NCBI GenBank assembly: GCA_900547745.1
Contig: URHT01000012.1
Location: forward strand, 1 to 45,636
Length of the DNA: 45,636 nt
Direction of reading: 5' to 3'
Origin: an uncultured Eubacteriales bacterium
GTDB taxonomy: Bacteria; Bacillota; Clostridia; Oscillospirales; Oscillospiraceae
Every line of letters begins with the position of its first letter. Position 1 is the first letter of the stretch. Of this stretch, positions 32,621-40,851 are shown piece by piece. The notes below the pieces were generated by a model that made no database searches, had not been told where the DNA came from, and saw only the letters and a list, made by a program, of their open reading frames with translations. Position numbers and translations under genes: made by a program.

Positions 32621-33702
32621 GTAAATGCATTCTGGTCATCAACCCCGGCTCCACCTCCACCAAGATCGCGGTGTTCCGCGGGGAGGAAAAGGTCTTTGAC
32701 GAAACGCTGCGCCACAGCCGGGAGGAGCTGGCCCCCTTCCACTGGGTCATGGAGCAGGTGGACTTCCGCCGCGCCGTCATTGAGCGGGCGCTGGCCGCCC
32801 ACAGCTTCGACACGGCGCAGCTGGACGGCATCTGCGCCCGGGGCGGGCAGCTGCCTCCCTGCGAGTCCGGCACCTATCTGGTGGATCAGGCCATGGCGGA
32901 CTACATGTACACCGTGAAGAACGCCGCCCACGCCTCCAATCTGGGGTGTGTGCTGGCGCTGGAGCTGGCGCAGCCCCTGAAGATCCCGGCGTTCATCTGC
33001 GATCCGGTGTCGGTGGACGAGATGGTGGAGGAGGCCCGGCTCACCGGCCTGCCGGAGATCCGGCGTACCATGCTGGGCCACGCCCTGAACTGCCGCGCCA
33101 TGGCCCGCCGCTGCGCCGAGGAGGTGCTGCACAGACCGCTGGAGGATTGCCGCCTCATCGTGCTGCATCTGGGCGGCGGCGCCTCCGCCCGCCTGTTCAT
33201 CGGCGGCAAAATGGTAGACGGCGTCCGGGACGACGAGTGGATGTTCGCGCCGGAGCGCTTCGGCGGTGCCAGCCTTCAGCCGGTGGTGCGCCTGTGTTAT
33301 TCCGGTAAGTACACAGAGAAAGAGATGATGGACTTTATCCGGGGCAAGGGCGGCCTCGTGGCCTATCTGGGCACCGCCGACGCCCGGGAGGTGGAAAAGC
33401 GCATCGCTGACGGCGATGCCCATGCCAAGCTGGTCTATGACGCAATGCTGTACAGCGCCGCCCGGGCCATCGGCGGTCTGGCCGCCGGGGCGGACGGCCG
33501 GGTGGATCGGGTCATCCTCACCGGCGGCATCGCCCACTCCAGGTATGTAGCCGCGTATCTGACGAAGAAGCTGTCCTTCATCGCGCCGGTGGAGGTGATG
33601 GCAGGCGAATTCGAGCTGGAGGCGCTGGCCGCCGGCGCCTGCCGCGTGCTGGAGGGGCGGGAGCGCCCGAAGCATTTTGCGCTCCCCGCCGCGCAGGCGT
33701 GA
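32617..33702 (+). CDS. buk: Butyrate kinase-family acyl kinase
   Basis: 361 residues, the family length. It interconverts an acyl phosphate plus ADP and the carboxylate plus ATP. The acetate/butyrate kinase fold is recognised by NPGSTSTK (9-16), GGGASAR near 188-194 (LHLGGGAS) and LTGGIAHS. The N-terminus MSKCILVINPGSTSTKIAVF fits the family exactly, which fixes the start even though no ribosome site precedes it. No phosphotransbutyrylase gene is next to it. Placed first in an operon with a ferredoxin-dependent 2-oxoacid oxidoreductase, it may act on isobutyryl- or isovaleryl-phosphate (inference). Confidence 0.95.
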   Translation: MSKCILVINPGSTSTKIAVFRGEEKVFDETLRHSREELAPFHWVMEQVDFRRAVIERALAAHSFDTAQLDGICARGGQLPPCESGTYLVDQAMADYMYTVKNAAHASNLGCVLALELAQPLKIPAFICDPVSVDEMVEEARLTGLPEIRRTMLGHALNCRAMARRCAEEVLHRPLEDCRLIVLHLGGGASARLFIGGKMVDGVRDDEWMFAPERFGGASLQPVVRLCYSGKYTEKEMMDFIRGKGGLVAYLGTADAREVEKRIADGDAHAKLVYDAMLYSAARAIGGLAAGADGRVDRVILTGGIAHSRYVAAYLTKKLSFIAPVEVMAGEFELEALAAGACRVLEGRERPKHFALPAAQA

Positions 33703-34376
33703 GCGGGAACTTTCTGCCGGCGGCGCGGAAGCTGGTCTTTCTGGGGGAGGCGGGCTGCGGCAAGTCGGAGATCGCCATGCAGCTGGCCTTGGAGCTGGCG
33801 GCGCAGCGCCGCCCCGTCCACTTCTTCGACCTCGACCAGACCAAGCCCCTGATGCGCTCCCGCGACGCGGCGGCGCTGCTGGAGGAGGGCGGCGTCACCG
33901 TCCACTTTTCGGAGCAGTACGCCGACGCGCCCACCCAGACCGGCGGCCTGACGCCGCTGCTGCTGGACGGGAGCAGCACCGTCCTGCTGGACGTGGGCGG
34001 CAACGACACCGGCGCCAGACTCATCGGCGGCTGCGCCCACCTGCTGCGTACTGCCGCCGTATACTTCGTGGTGAACCCCTATCGTCCGTGGTCGGGGACG
34101 GCGGCGCACGTCGACGGCACCCTCAGTGCGGTACTGCGGGCCTCCCGCCTGCAAGCGCCCCGGTTCCTGCTGAACCCCAATCTGGGGCGCCACACCACGG
34201 CGCAGGAGTATCTGGACGGTCTGGCGCAGGGGCTCGCCCTGCTGACGCCCTATGTCGCCGTGGAGGCCGCCGCCGTGCCGGACGCCCTGTATGCGCAGGT
34301 GCGGGCCCGCACCGGCCTGCCGCTGCTGCGCATCACACCCCGCATCACCGTCCCGGAGACGGGACTGGACGAATAG
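33699..34376 (+). CDS. P-loop ATPase-like protein of the vor operon
   Basis: 225 residues, cytoplasmic. The Walker A motif GEAGCGKSE (16-24) is followed by the segment VHFFDLDQTKPLMRSRD, which recalls MinD/SIMIBI-type NTPases, and a strand STVLLDVGGNDTG that fits Walker B. No lysine two residues after the first Gly marks it as a deviant MinD. It begins with a GTG overlapping the buk stop and ends 15 bp before the ferredoxin gene. An Fe-S or maturation role for the oxidoreductase is conceivable but not shown. Confidence 0.75.
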   Translation: MSGNFLPAARKLVFLGEAGCGKSEIAMQLALELAAQRRPVHFFDLDQTKPLMRSRDAAALLEEGGVTVHFSEQYADAPTQTGGLTPLLLDGSSTVLLDVGGNDTGARLIGGCAHLLRTAAVYFVVNPYRPWSGTAAHVDGTLSAVLRASRLQAPRFLLNPNLGRHTTAQEYLDGLAQGLALLTPYVAVEAAAVPDALYAQVRARTGLPLLRITPRITVPETGLDE

Positions 34377-34391
34377 AAGGAGGAACAACTC

Positions 34392-34595
34392 ATGCCGCAA
34401 GTCACCATCCGCGCGGAGAGCTGCAAAAGCTGCGGCTACTGCGTGAAATTCTGTCCCAAGGGCGTGCTGGCCCTGGGACATCAGGTCAACTCCAAGGGCT
34501 ACCCCTATGTGGCGGTCGTCCATCCCGAAAGCTGCATCGGCTGCGCCGTCTGCGGGCGCATGTGTCCCGACGCGGCCATCGAAGTGTACCGGTAA
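34392..34595 (+). CDS. 2-oxoacid:ferredoxin oxidoreductase delta subunit (2[4Fe-4S] ferredoxin)
   Basis: 67 residues with two CxxCxxCxxxC motifs: C11, C14, C17, C21 and C48, C51, C54, C58, each followed by Pro. It carries two [4Fe-4S] clusters and passes electrons from the thiamine site to external ferredoxin. The size and the position just before the alpha subunit match VorD/KorD. Ribosome site AGGAGG. Confidence 0.93.
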   Translation: MPQVTIRAESCKSCGYCVKFCPKGVLALGHQVNSKGYPYVAVVHPESCIGCAVCGRMCPDAAIEVYR

Positions 34596-34608
34596 GGAGG
34601 GTGCGGAT

Positions 34609-35685
34609 ATGGCAAGAAAATTCATGAAGGGCACCGAGGCCATCGCCGAGGCGGCGGTACGCAGCGGCTGCCGGTTTTTCGCCGGCTATCCCATCACTCC
34701 GCAGAATGAGATCCCGGAGTATTTCGCCCGCCGGATGCCGGAGGTAGGCGGCGTGTTCGTACAGGGTGAGAGCGAGGTGGCCTCCGTCAACATGGTCTAT
34801 GGCGCCGCCCAGACCGGCACCCGCGCCATGACCAGCTCCAGCTCCTGCGGCATCAGCCTCAAGAGCGAGGGCATCAGCTTCTGCGCCAGCGCCCGTATCC
34901 CCATGGTGTACTGCAACGTGCAGCGGGGCGGCCCCGGCATCGGCGCTATCCAGCCCGCCCAGCAGGACTATTTGCAGGCCACCCGCGCCAGCGGCAACGG
35001 TGGCTTCCGCATGATGGTCTTTGCCCCCGCCACGGTACAGGAGGCGGTGGATATGACCTATGCCGCCTTCGACTATGCCCAGCGTGACCGCAACCCGGTG
35101 CTGATCCTGGCCGACGGCGTACTGGGTACCATCATGGAGCCGGTGGTGCTGCCGGAGATGCGCTCTGACGAAGAGGTAAAGCGCCTGAAGGATGAGCTGC
35201 GCGACTGGGCGCTGGTGGGACACAGCGCCGACCAGAAGTCCCTGATCCTCCCCGGCGGCTGGTCGGGGCAGGAGGAGCGCTGCAAGCGCAACGCCGCCCT
35301 GTACGACACATGGGAGAAGGACGTGCAGGTGGAGGAGTTCATGGCCGACGACGCGGAGCTGATTATCGCCGCCTACGGCGTGTGCGGCCGTATTGCAAGA
35401 TCCGCCGTCCGCTCCCTCCGCTCTCAGGGCTATAAGGTGGGCCTGATCCGGCCCAAAACCGTCAGCCCGTGGCCCTACGCCAGCTTTGACAAGCTGGATT
35501 ACAGCCGGGTAAAGGCGGTGCTGGATGTGGAGATGTCCATTCCCGCCCAGCTGGTGCTGGATGTGACGCTGGCGGTGAAGGATCGCTGCCCCGTCCACAC
35601 CTGCCTGCGCAGCGGCGGCGAGATCATGAGCCGTGAGCGCGTGGTGGCGGCGGTGAAGGCCATTCTGGACAGGGAGGGTGCATGA
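34609..35685 (+). CDS. vorB: 2-oxoacid:ferredoxin oxidoreductase alpha subunit (VorB-type)
   Basis: 358 residues. The N-terminus KGTEAIAEAAVRSGCRFFAG leads into YPITPQNEIPEYFA, the pyrimidine-binding domain signature, and the C-terminal part holds the transketolase-like domain. This alpha subunit best resembles the 3-methyl-2-oxobutanoate type (VorB), but the same family also covers 2-oxoglutarate oxidoreductases, so the 2-oxoacid is not certain. ATG 34609 follows TAAGGAGGG; the frame is open further upstream inside the ferredoxin gene but not used. Ends overlapping the beta subunit by ATGA. Confidence 0.93.
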   Translation: MARKFMKGTEAIAEAAVRSGCRFFAGYPITPQNEIPEYFARRMPEVGGVFVQGESEVASVNMVYGAAQTGTRAMTSSSSCGISLKSEGISFCASARIPMVYCNVQRGGPGIGAIQPAQQDYLQATRASGNGGFRMMVFAPATVQEAVDMTYAAFDYAQRDRNPVLILADGVLGTIMEPVVLPEMRSDEEVKRLKDELRDWALVGHSADQKSLILPGGWSGQEERCKRNAALYDTWEKDVQVEEFMADDAELIIAAYGVCGRIARSAVRSLRSQGYKVGLIRPKTVSPWPYASFDKLDYSRVKAVLDVEMSIPAQLVLDVTLAVKDRCPVHTCLRSGGEIMSRERVVAAVKAILDREGA

Positions 35686-36455
35686 TGGAGAAGATATACG
35701 GGAGAACGAAGGGCATCCGGGACGACATGGTGGTGGGCTTCTGCCCCGGCTGTATGCACGGCACCATCTTCAAGCTCATCGGCGAGGTGCTGGAGGAGCT
35801 GAACATGCTGGAAAAAACCATCACCGTCCACGGCGTAGGCTGCTGCGGCCTTGCCATGGAGTATGTCACCTACGACTGCACCACCAGCCCCCATGGGCGG
35901 GCCTGCGCCGTGGCCACCGGCGTGAAGCGCGCTGAGCCCGACAAGCTGGTGTTCACCTATCAGGGCGACGGCGATCTGGCGTCCATCGGCCTGGCCGAGA
36001 CGATGAGTGCCGCCAACCGGGGCGAGAACATCACCGTGATCTTTGTGAATAACGGCATCTACGGCATGACCGGCGGCCAGATGGCCCCCACCACGCTGGT
36101 GGGCATGAAGGCCACCACCGCGCCCCATGGCCGCGACCCCGGGGAGCACGGTTATCCCATGCATATGTGCGAGATATTGAACCAGCTCACCGCGCCCTGC
36201 TATCTGGCGCGCACCAGCTGCAACACCCCCGCCAACGTGGCAAGGACGAAGGACGCCATCCGCAAGGCGTTCCGGAACCAGCTGGCGGGCAAGGGCTTCT
36301 CCATGGTGGAGATCGTCACCAGCTGCCCCACCAACTGGGGTCTTGACCCGCTGGAGGCGCTGGACTTTCTGGAGGAGAAGATGCTCAGGGAATTCCCGCT
36401 GGGCGTCGTCCGGGACAGAGGCGGAGAGGAGGCGCAGCAATGGAACGAAATCTGA
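35682..36455 (+). CDS. 2-oxoacid:ferredoxin oxidoreductase beta subunit (TPP-binding)
   Basis: 257 residues. The thiamine diphosphate motif runs from GDGD (95-98) to NN (123-124). The CPGC at 21-24 is the usual first cysteine pair of the cluster-binding N-terminus. The gene starts with a tandem ATG ATG overlapping the alpha stop, and its last 16 bp overlap the gamma subunit. Confidence 0.95.
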   Translation: MMEKIYGRTKGIRDDMVVGFCPGCMHGTIFKLIGEVLEELNMLEKTITVHGVGCCGLAMEYVTYDCTTSPHGRACAVATGVKRAEPDKLVFTYQGDGDLASIGLAETMSAANRGENITVIFVNNGIYGMTGGQMAPTTLVGMKATTAPHGRDPGEHGYPMHMCEILNQLTAPCYLARTSCNTPANVARTKDAIRKAFRNQLAGKGFSMVEIVTSCPTNWGLDPLEALDFLEEKMLREFPLGVVRDRGGEEAQQWNEI

Positions 36456-36985
36456 TGGTCGCCGGCTTCGGCGGGCAGGGCGTCATGACGCTGGGCAAAT
36501 TTCTGGCGGAGGCCGCCTGCGACTCCACCGACAAGAACGTGACATTCTTCCCCTCCTACGGCGCGGAGCAGCGGGGCGGCACCGCCAACTGCTATGTGGT
36601 CATCTCCGATGACGACATCGGCGCGCCGCTGGGCGACAGCATGGACGACCTCATCGTCATGAACGACCCCAGCCTGCAAAAGTTTCTCTACAAGCTTATC
36701 CCCGGCGGCACGCTGTTCATCAACAGCTCCATCGTGAAAAGTGAGATCACCCGCACCGATATCAAGGTGGTGTCCGCGCCGGTTACGGAGATGGCGCTGG
36801 ATATGGGCAATGCCAAGGTGTTGAACATCATCATGCTGGGCGTCTATACCGGTTATACGCAGGTGGTCCCTGCCGAGGTGGTGTGGGATACCATTGCCCG
36901 GAAGCTGGGAAAAAAGCCCGCCCTGCTGCCCCTGAACAGGCAGGCATTTGAAGCGGGCCTGAAGATCGGCCGGGAAGCCCGCTGA
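36440..36985 (+). CDS. 2-oxoacid:ferredoxin oxidoreductase gamma subunit
   Basis: 181 residues, the catalytic CoA-binding domain. The signature GFGGQGVMTLGKFLAEAA (9-26) and PSYGAEQRGGT are typical of the gamma subunit. Ribosome site GAGGAGG lies inside the end of the beta gene. Last gene of the operon; terminator at 37003-37038. Confidence 0.95.
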   Translation: MERNLMVAGFGGQGVMTLGKFLAEAACDSTDKNVTFFPSYGAEQRGGTANCYVVISDDDIGAPLGDSMDDLIVMNDPSLQKFLYKLIPGGTLFINSSIVKSEITRTDIKVVSAPVTEMALDMGNAKVLNIIMLGVYTGYTQVVPAEVVWDTIARKLGKKPALLPLNRQAFEAGLKIGREAR

Positions 36986-37002
36986 CAACAGAAAACACGC
37001 AC

Positions 37003-37038
37003 AAAAGGGCGGCACACCATCCGGTGTGCCGCCCTTTT
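37003..37038. terminator. Bidirectional terminator after the vor operon
   Basis: A 16-bp perfect stem AAAAGGGCGGCACACC and its complement, loop ATCC. Confidence 0.92.
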
Positions 37039-37050
37039 TCATACTATGCG

Positions 37051-37349
37051 TCACCGCAGCTCTGCCGTGAACGTGATGGCATCGCCGCTGACGGCGGCGG
37101 AGATGCCGCCCCGGTGCCCCTCGGCGATGCCCCGTGCGATGGACAGGCCGATGCCGAAGCCGTTCCCGCCGGTGCGGGCGGGGTCGGCCCGATAGAACCG
37201 GTCAAACAGCCGGGAGGTGTCGATGTGTCCGGCGTCCTCGCACCGGTTGGACACGGAGAGCGTCACGCCCCGGCGCAGCATGGCCCGGACGCGGCGTACT
37301 CATAGGCGTCGAGGCCGTTATGCACCGCGTCCACTATAAAAGCGCCGCC
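37051..37349 (-). pseudogene. Scar of a deleted two-component system (response regulator joined to kinase C-terminus)
   Basis: Minus strand 37349-37284 encodes FIVDAVHNGLDAYEYAASG-like sequence, part of an OmpR-type receiver around residues 20-45. At about 37283 the reading changes frame and 37281-37051 encodes the last 76 residues of a histidine kinase: LFDRFYRADPARTGG (F box) and NGFGIGLSIARGIAEGHRGG (G2 box) ending at a stop. All of the receiver's phosphorylation site, the output domain and the sensor, HisKA and N-box parts of the kinase are missing, about 1.7 kb. A ribosome-site-like AAAGGAGG survives upstream. This is inactive debris, unless the ATPase stub is expressed. Confidence 0.75.
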
Positions 37350-37405
37350 TAAAAGCAACTTAAAGAAGGTACACCTCCTTTCGCTGCTCTCAGGCGGCGC
37401 GGGGC

Positions 37406-37594
37406 TCACCGCACCTCGATGGCGGCCACGGGACAGGAATCCGCCGCCTCCTGCACGGCCAGCTTCTGGTCGTCGGGCACCGGGCCGGTGACGGCCTGCG
37501 CCGGTTCACCGGGGGTCAGGGAGAACACCTCCGGGCAGATGGTGGGACACAGGCCGCACTGGATGCAGGCCTTCTGCAGAACAATGGCTTCCAT
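37406..37594 (-). CDS. Small ferredoxin
   Basis: 62 residues. Cysteines C10, C13, C16, C20 (ACIQCGLCPTICPEVF) and C54 (SCPVAA) fit a single [4Fe-4S] cluster held by C10, C13, C16 and C54, with C20 as a remnant of a second site. The central region is acidic. ATG 37594 follows GGAGG. A weak promoter (TTGGCG, 17 nt, CATACT) lies upstream on the minus strand. It could serve as electron acceptor for the oxidoreductase encoded just to the left. Confidence 0.9.
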   Translation of the reverse strand: MEAIVLQKACIQCGLCPTICPEVFSLTPGEPAQAVTGPVPDDQKLAVQEAADSCPVAAIEVR

Positions 37595-37688
37595 ATAAGT
37601 TCCTCCGTATGCAAGATTCTGGGATACCGGCAGTTTGCCCCGCGCCGGAAAAAGTATGCGGCCCGCCGGCCCTTCCGCCAAAATGTGC

Positions 37689-37717
37689 TTGACAGTGGGC
37701 CGTGGCTATGGTATGGT
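37689..37717 (+). promoter_or_regulatory. Promoter of the GntR/ABC operon
   Basis: Perfect TTGACA, 17 nt, TATGGT (4/6). It abuts the operator that follows. Confidence 0.65.
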
Positions 37718-37744
37718 AACTGTACTAACACGCATAATACAGTT
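37718..37744. promoter_or_regulatory. Probable GntR/YtrA operator
   Basis: AACTGTACTA and TAATACAGTT form 10-bp arms with 9 matches and a 7-nt centre. It starts directly at the 3' edge of the -10 box and covers the transcription start, the usual place for repressor binding. Confidence 0.75.
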
Positions 37745-37777
37745 GATACGGGTCATGCAGGAAGGAGTGAACGCGGG

Positions 37778-38143
37778 ATGATCTTACTGGACTATCGGGA
37801 CGGGCGGCCCCTGTACCAGCAGGTCAAGGACGATCTGCGGCGGATGATGCTGACGGGGCTGCTGCCGCCGGACGAGAAGCTGCCATCAGTGCGGAGCCTT
37901 GCCACGCAGCTGGCCATCAATCCCAACACCATCCAGCGGGCATACAGCGAGCTGGAGGCAGAGGGATATATCTACTCCGTGGCGGGCAAGGGCAGCTTTG
38001 CCGCCGCCGGGGGCGGCGAAAGGCAGCGGCGCATCCGGGAGCTGACGGAGCAGCTGGCGCCGGTGCTGGAGGAACTGAAAACGCTGGGCTACACACAGGA
38101 GGCCCTTTTGCAGCTATGGGAAGGAGGAGAGGCACATGCTTGA
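37778..38143 (+). CDS. GntR-family (YtrA subfamily) regulator
   Basis: 121 residues: winged helix (about 10-75, RPLYQQVKDDLRRMMLTG and LPSVRSLATQLAINPNTIQRAY) plus a short C-terminal helix tail that dimerises, without a large ligand domain. That size is typical of YtrA-type repressors encoded with the ABC exporter they control. ATG 37778 follows GGAAGGAGTG. Its stop lies 8 bp inside the ATPase gene. It probably represses its own operon at 37718-37744. Confidence 0.95.
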   Translation: MILLDYRDGRPLYQQVKDDLRRMMLTGLLPPDEKLPSVRSLATQLAINPNTIQRAYSELEAEGYIYSVAGKGSFAAAGGGERQRRIRELTEQLAPVLEELKTLGYTQEALLQLWEGGEAHA

Positions 38144-39035
38144 AGCGAAAAACGTGGTCAAGACCTTTGACGGCTTCCGGGCGCTGGACGGCCTGACGAT
38201 GACGGTACCCAAGGGCGCGGTCTACGGGCTGGTCGGGCCCAACGGCGCGGGCAAGTCCACCATCATCCGTCATCTGGCTGGCATCTACCGGCAGGACAGC
38301 GGCGAGGTGCTGCTGGACGGCCAGCCGGTCTACGAGTCCCCCTCCGTGAAGCGGCGGATGACGGTGATCGGCGACGACTGGTACTATTTTCCCCAGGCTA
38401 ACATCCGGGAGATGGCCCGGTTCTTCGCGGGGATGTACCCCGCCTTCAGCTGGGAGCGGTACGAAAAGCTGAAGCAGGTGTCCCCACTGGATGAGAAGAT
38501 GATGCTGCGCCGCATGTCCAAGGGTATGCAGAAGCAGGCGGCCTTCTGGCTGACGGTGTGCTACATGCCGGAGTACCTCATTCTGGATGAGCCGGTGGAC
38601 GGCCTTGATCCGGTGATGCGGCGGCAGGTATGGTCGCTGCTGCTGGGCGACGTGGCCGAGCGGGGCACCACGGTGCTGGTGTCCAGCCACAACCTGCGGG
38701 AGCTGGAGGATGTGTGCGATCATGTGGGCATCCTCAACAAGGGCCGGGTGCTGCTGGAGCGGAGCCTGTCCGACCTGCAGGACAACACGGTGAAGCTGCA
38801 GGTGGCCTATCAGGGCGTGACGGAGCCTGTGCTGCCGGCGGAGCTGAACATCCTGCACCGCAGCCATGTGGGCCGGGTGTATACCTATATCGTCCGAGGC
38901 AGCAGCGAGGAGATCCTGCGCCGGATGCAGATCACCGATCCGGTGCTGCTGGAATCCATTCCGCTGACGCTGGAGGAGATCTTTATCTACGAGTTGGGAG
39001 GTGTGGAATATGCCGCGAAAGACATCCTTCTGTAA
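38136..39035 (+). CDS. ABC transporter ATP-binding protein (YtrB-type)
   Basis: 299 residues. Walker A GPNGAGKS (34-41) and Walker B YLILDEP (147-153) are canonical. The signature is the degenerate MSKGM (127-131) instead of LSGGQ, as in exporters of the YtrB/bacitracin-type family. The last 70 residues form a C-terminal extension with LTLEEIFIYELGG. It pairs with the permease that follows. Confidence 0.95.
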   Translation: MLEAKNVVKTFDGFRALDGLTMTVPKGAVYGLVGPNGAGKSTIIRHLAGIYRQDSGEVLLDGQPVYESPSVKRRMTVIGDDWYYFPQANIREMARFFAGMYPAFSWERYEKLKQVSPLDEKMMLRRMSKGMQKQAAFWLTVCYMPEYLILDEPVDGLDPVMRRQVWSLLLGDVAERGTTVLVSSHNLRELEDVCDHVGILNKGRVLLERSLSDLQDNTVKLQVAYQGVTEPVLPAELNILHRSHVGRVYTYIVRGSSEEILRRMQITDPVLLESIPLTLEEIFIYELGGVEYAAKDILL

Positions 39036-40851
39036 CGGGACGCTGCTGCGCAGCGATCTGCGCCACTACTGGCCCGCCGGCTTCCTGTATGTGCTGGTGT
39101 GGCTGGTGCTGCTGCCCATTCCGCTGCTGCAGACAGGCTTTGACTACGCCCGCAGCTGGGCGGATCGGCCGGAGCTGCTGGCGGCAGAGCTGCACAACAT
39201 CTATTACAGCGCCATGACCGGCTCCATGGTGCTGGCGGTGCTGGCCGGCATCGTGATGCCCATGGCGGTGTACGCCTACCTGATGGCGCCCCGCGCCGTG
39301 GGGCTGATGCACGCCCTGCCGGTGAAGCGCACCACCCAGTATTTCTCCCACTTTGCGGCGGGCTTCGGCCTGCTGACCGGCGGAAACGTGCTGATCTTCC
39401 TGCTGTCCGTGCTGGCGCAGCTGCCCTACGGCGGCGCGGACTGGGCGGCGGCGGGCCTGTGGCTGCTGGTGACGGAGCTGCTGGAGCTGTTCTTCCTGTC
39501 GCTGGGAACCCTGTGCGCCATGGCCACCGGCTGGCTGCTGGCCATACCGGTGCTGTACGGCGCGGTGAACTTTACGGCGCTGCTGCTGTGCACAGTGGTG
39601 CAGTACCTGCAGCGGCTGTTCTACTTCGGCTTTGACAGCACCACCTACCCCGTCTTTGTGGAATGGCTGACGCCCACCATCACCCTGTCGGAAGCGGTGT
39701 GCAGCTATTGGGGCGACTGGGTGACGCGGGACAGCCGGGAGGTCTATCTCCGCGCCCTGCCGGAGAGGGCATTGACGGTGCTGGCCGTCTACACTGCGGC
39801 GGCGCTGGCGCTGCTGGCGCTGGGCTGGCTGCTGTACCGCAGGCGTCCCAGCGAGGCGGCAGGCGACGCCATCGCCTTCCGCTGGCTGCGGCCGGTGGTT
39901 CGGTGGAGCGTGGGCCTGTGCGGCGGTCTGGGCCTCGGTGTGTTCCTCAGCACCGTGGTGCTGGGCGGCTTCGGCAGCGGCATCGTGAAGCTGATCCTCT
40001 GCCAGATCTTCATGGGCCTGCTGTGCTTCTTCGCTGTGCAGATGCTGCTGCAAAAGACGTTCCGGGTCTTCCGCCGCAGCTGGAAGGAGGCCGCCGCGCT
40101 GGTGCTGGCGCTGTCGGCGCTGACCCTGGCCATCCGCGCCGACATCTTCGGCGTACAGCGCCGTGTCCCGGACCCGGCCCGTGTGGACAGCGTGTCCCTG
40201 CGGATCACCTACTACGACGGCGGATACTGCGACACTGATGACCCCGCCATCATCGAGGCTGCCGCGGCGCTGCACCGGGCCATTCTGGCGCAGGGCGACA
40301 GCACCCCCGAAAACGGCGACGGCTGGATGGAGATACGGCTGTTCTACGACCTGAAGAACGGCGACTCCCTGCGGCGGGATTACGGGATCATCGGGGCGAA
40401 GGGCTCGGAGGTGTACCGGCTGGCCAACCAGCTGCTGAACATGCCCCAGTTCCGCATCGGCGCCATGGGGCTGGATTGGCTGGACACCGCCGGACTGGAC
40501 AGCATCCGGGGCGGCTATGTCCGTGACGGCTACACCGATGCCGAGGTCAGCCTGACCAGGGAGCAGGCGGTGGAGCTGTGCCGTCTGGCGCAGCAGGACG
40601 CCGCCGGTACCGACGACACCGACGCGCTGGGCGCCCTGCTGTCGGGCAACGGGGGAACGGCGAATACCGACACGGACTGGGATATGTACCGCTATCAGGT
40701 GGTGATCTACGGCGGCGGTGAAAAGGGGCAGGATGAAGCCTACGAGCTGACCATGATGAGCTACTGTACCCGCATGCGGGACTTCATCACCGGTCTGGAT
40801 TTCCCCCAGACCACCGTTGATCCCGAAGCGGCGCCGGAGGTCACGCCATGA
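39010..40851 (+). CDS. Large ABC transporter permease with extracytoplasmic domain
   Basis: 613 residues. About eight hydrophobic helices fill residues 20-390 (for example FLYVLVWLVLLPIPLL, MVLAVLAGIVMPMAVYAYLM, FGLLTGGNVLIFLLSVLAQL). Then about 220 residues form a soluble C-terminal domain with no recognised fold. ATG 39010 is preferred over GTG 39001 because GGGAGGTG lies 6 nt before it. Overlaps the ATPase gene by 26 bp and the next gene by ATGA. Substrate unknown; antimicrobial or membrane-stress response is the usual role of YtrA-controlled exporters. Confidence 0.88.
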   Translation: MPRKTSFCNGTLLRSDLRHYWPAGFLYVLVWLVLLPIPLLQTGFDYARSWADRPELLAAELHNIYYSAMTGSMVLAVLAGIVMPMAVYAYLMAPRAVGLMHALPVKRTTQYFSHFAAGFGLLTGGNVLIFLLSVLAQLPYGGADWAAAGLWLLVTELLELFFLSLGTLCAMATGWLLAIPVLYGAVNFTALLLCTVVQYLQRLFYFGFDSTTYPVFVEWLTPTITLSEAVCSYWGDWVTRDSREVYLRALPERALTVLAVYTAAALALLALGWLLYRRRPSEAAGDAIAFRWLRPVVRWSVGLCGGLGLGVFLSTVVLGGFGSGIVKLILCQIFMGLLCFFAVQMLLQKTFRVFRRSWKEAAALVLALSALTLAIRADIFGVQRRVPDPARVDSVSLRITYYDGGYCDTDDPAIIEAAAALHRAILAQGDSTPENGDGWMEIRLFYDLKNGDSLRRDYGIIGAKGSEVYRLANQLLNMPQFRIGAMGLDWLDTAGLDSIRGGYVRDGYTDAEVSLTREQAVELCRLAQQDAAGTDDTDALGALLSGNGGTANTDTDWDMYRYQVVIYGGGEKGQDEAYELTMMSYCTRMRDFITGLDFPQTTVDPEAAPEVTP

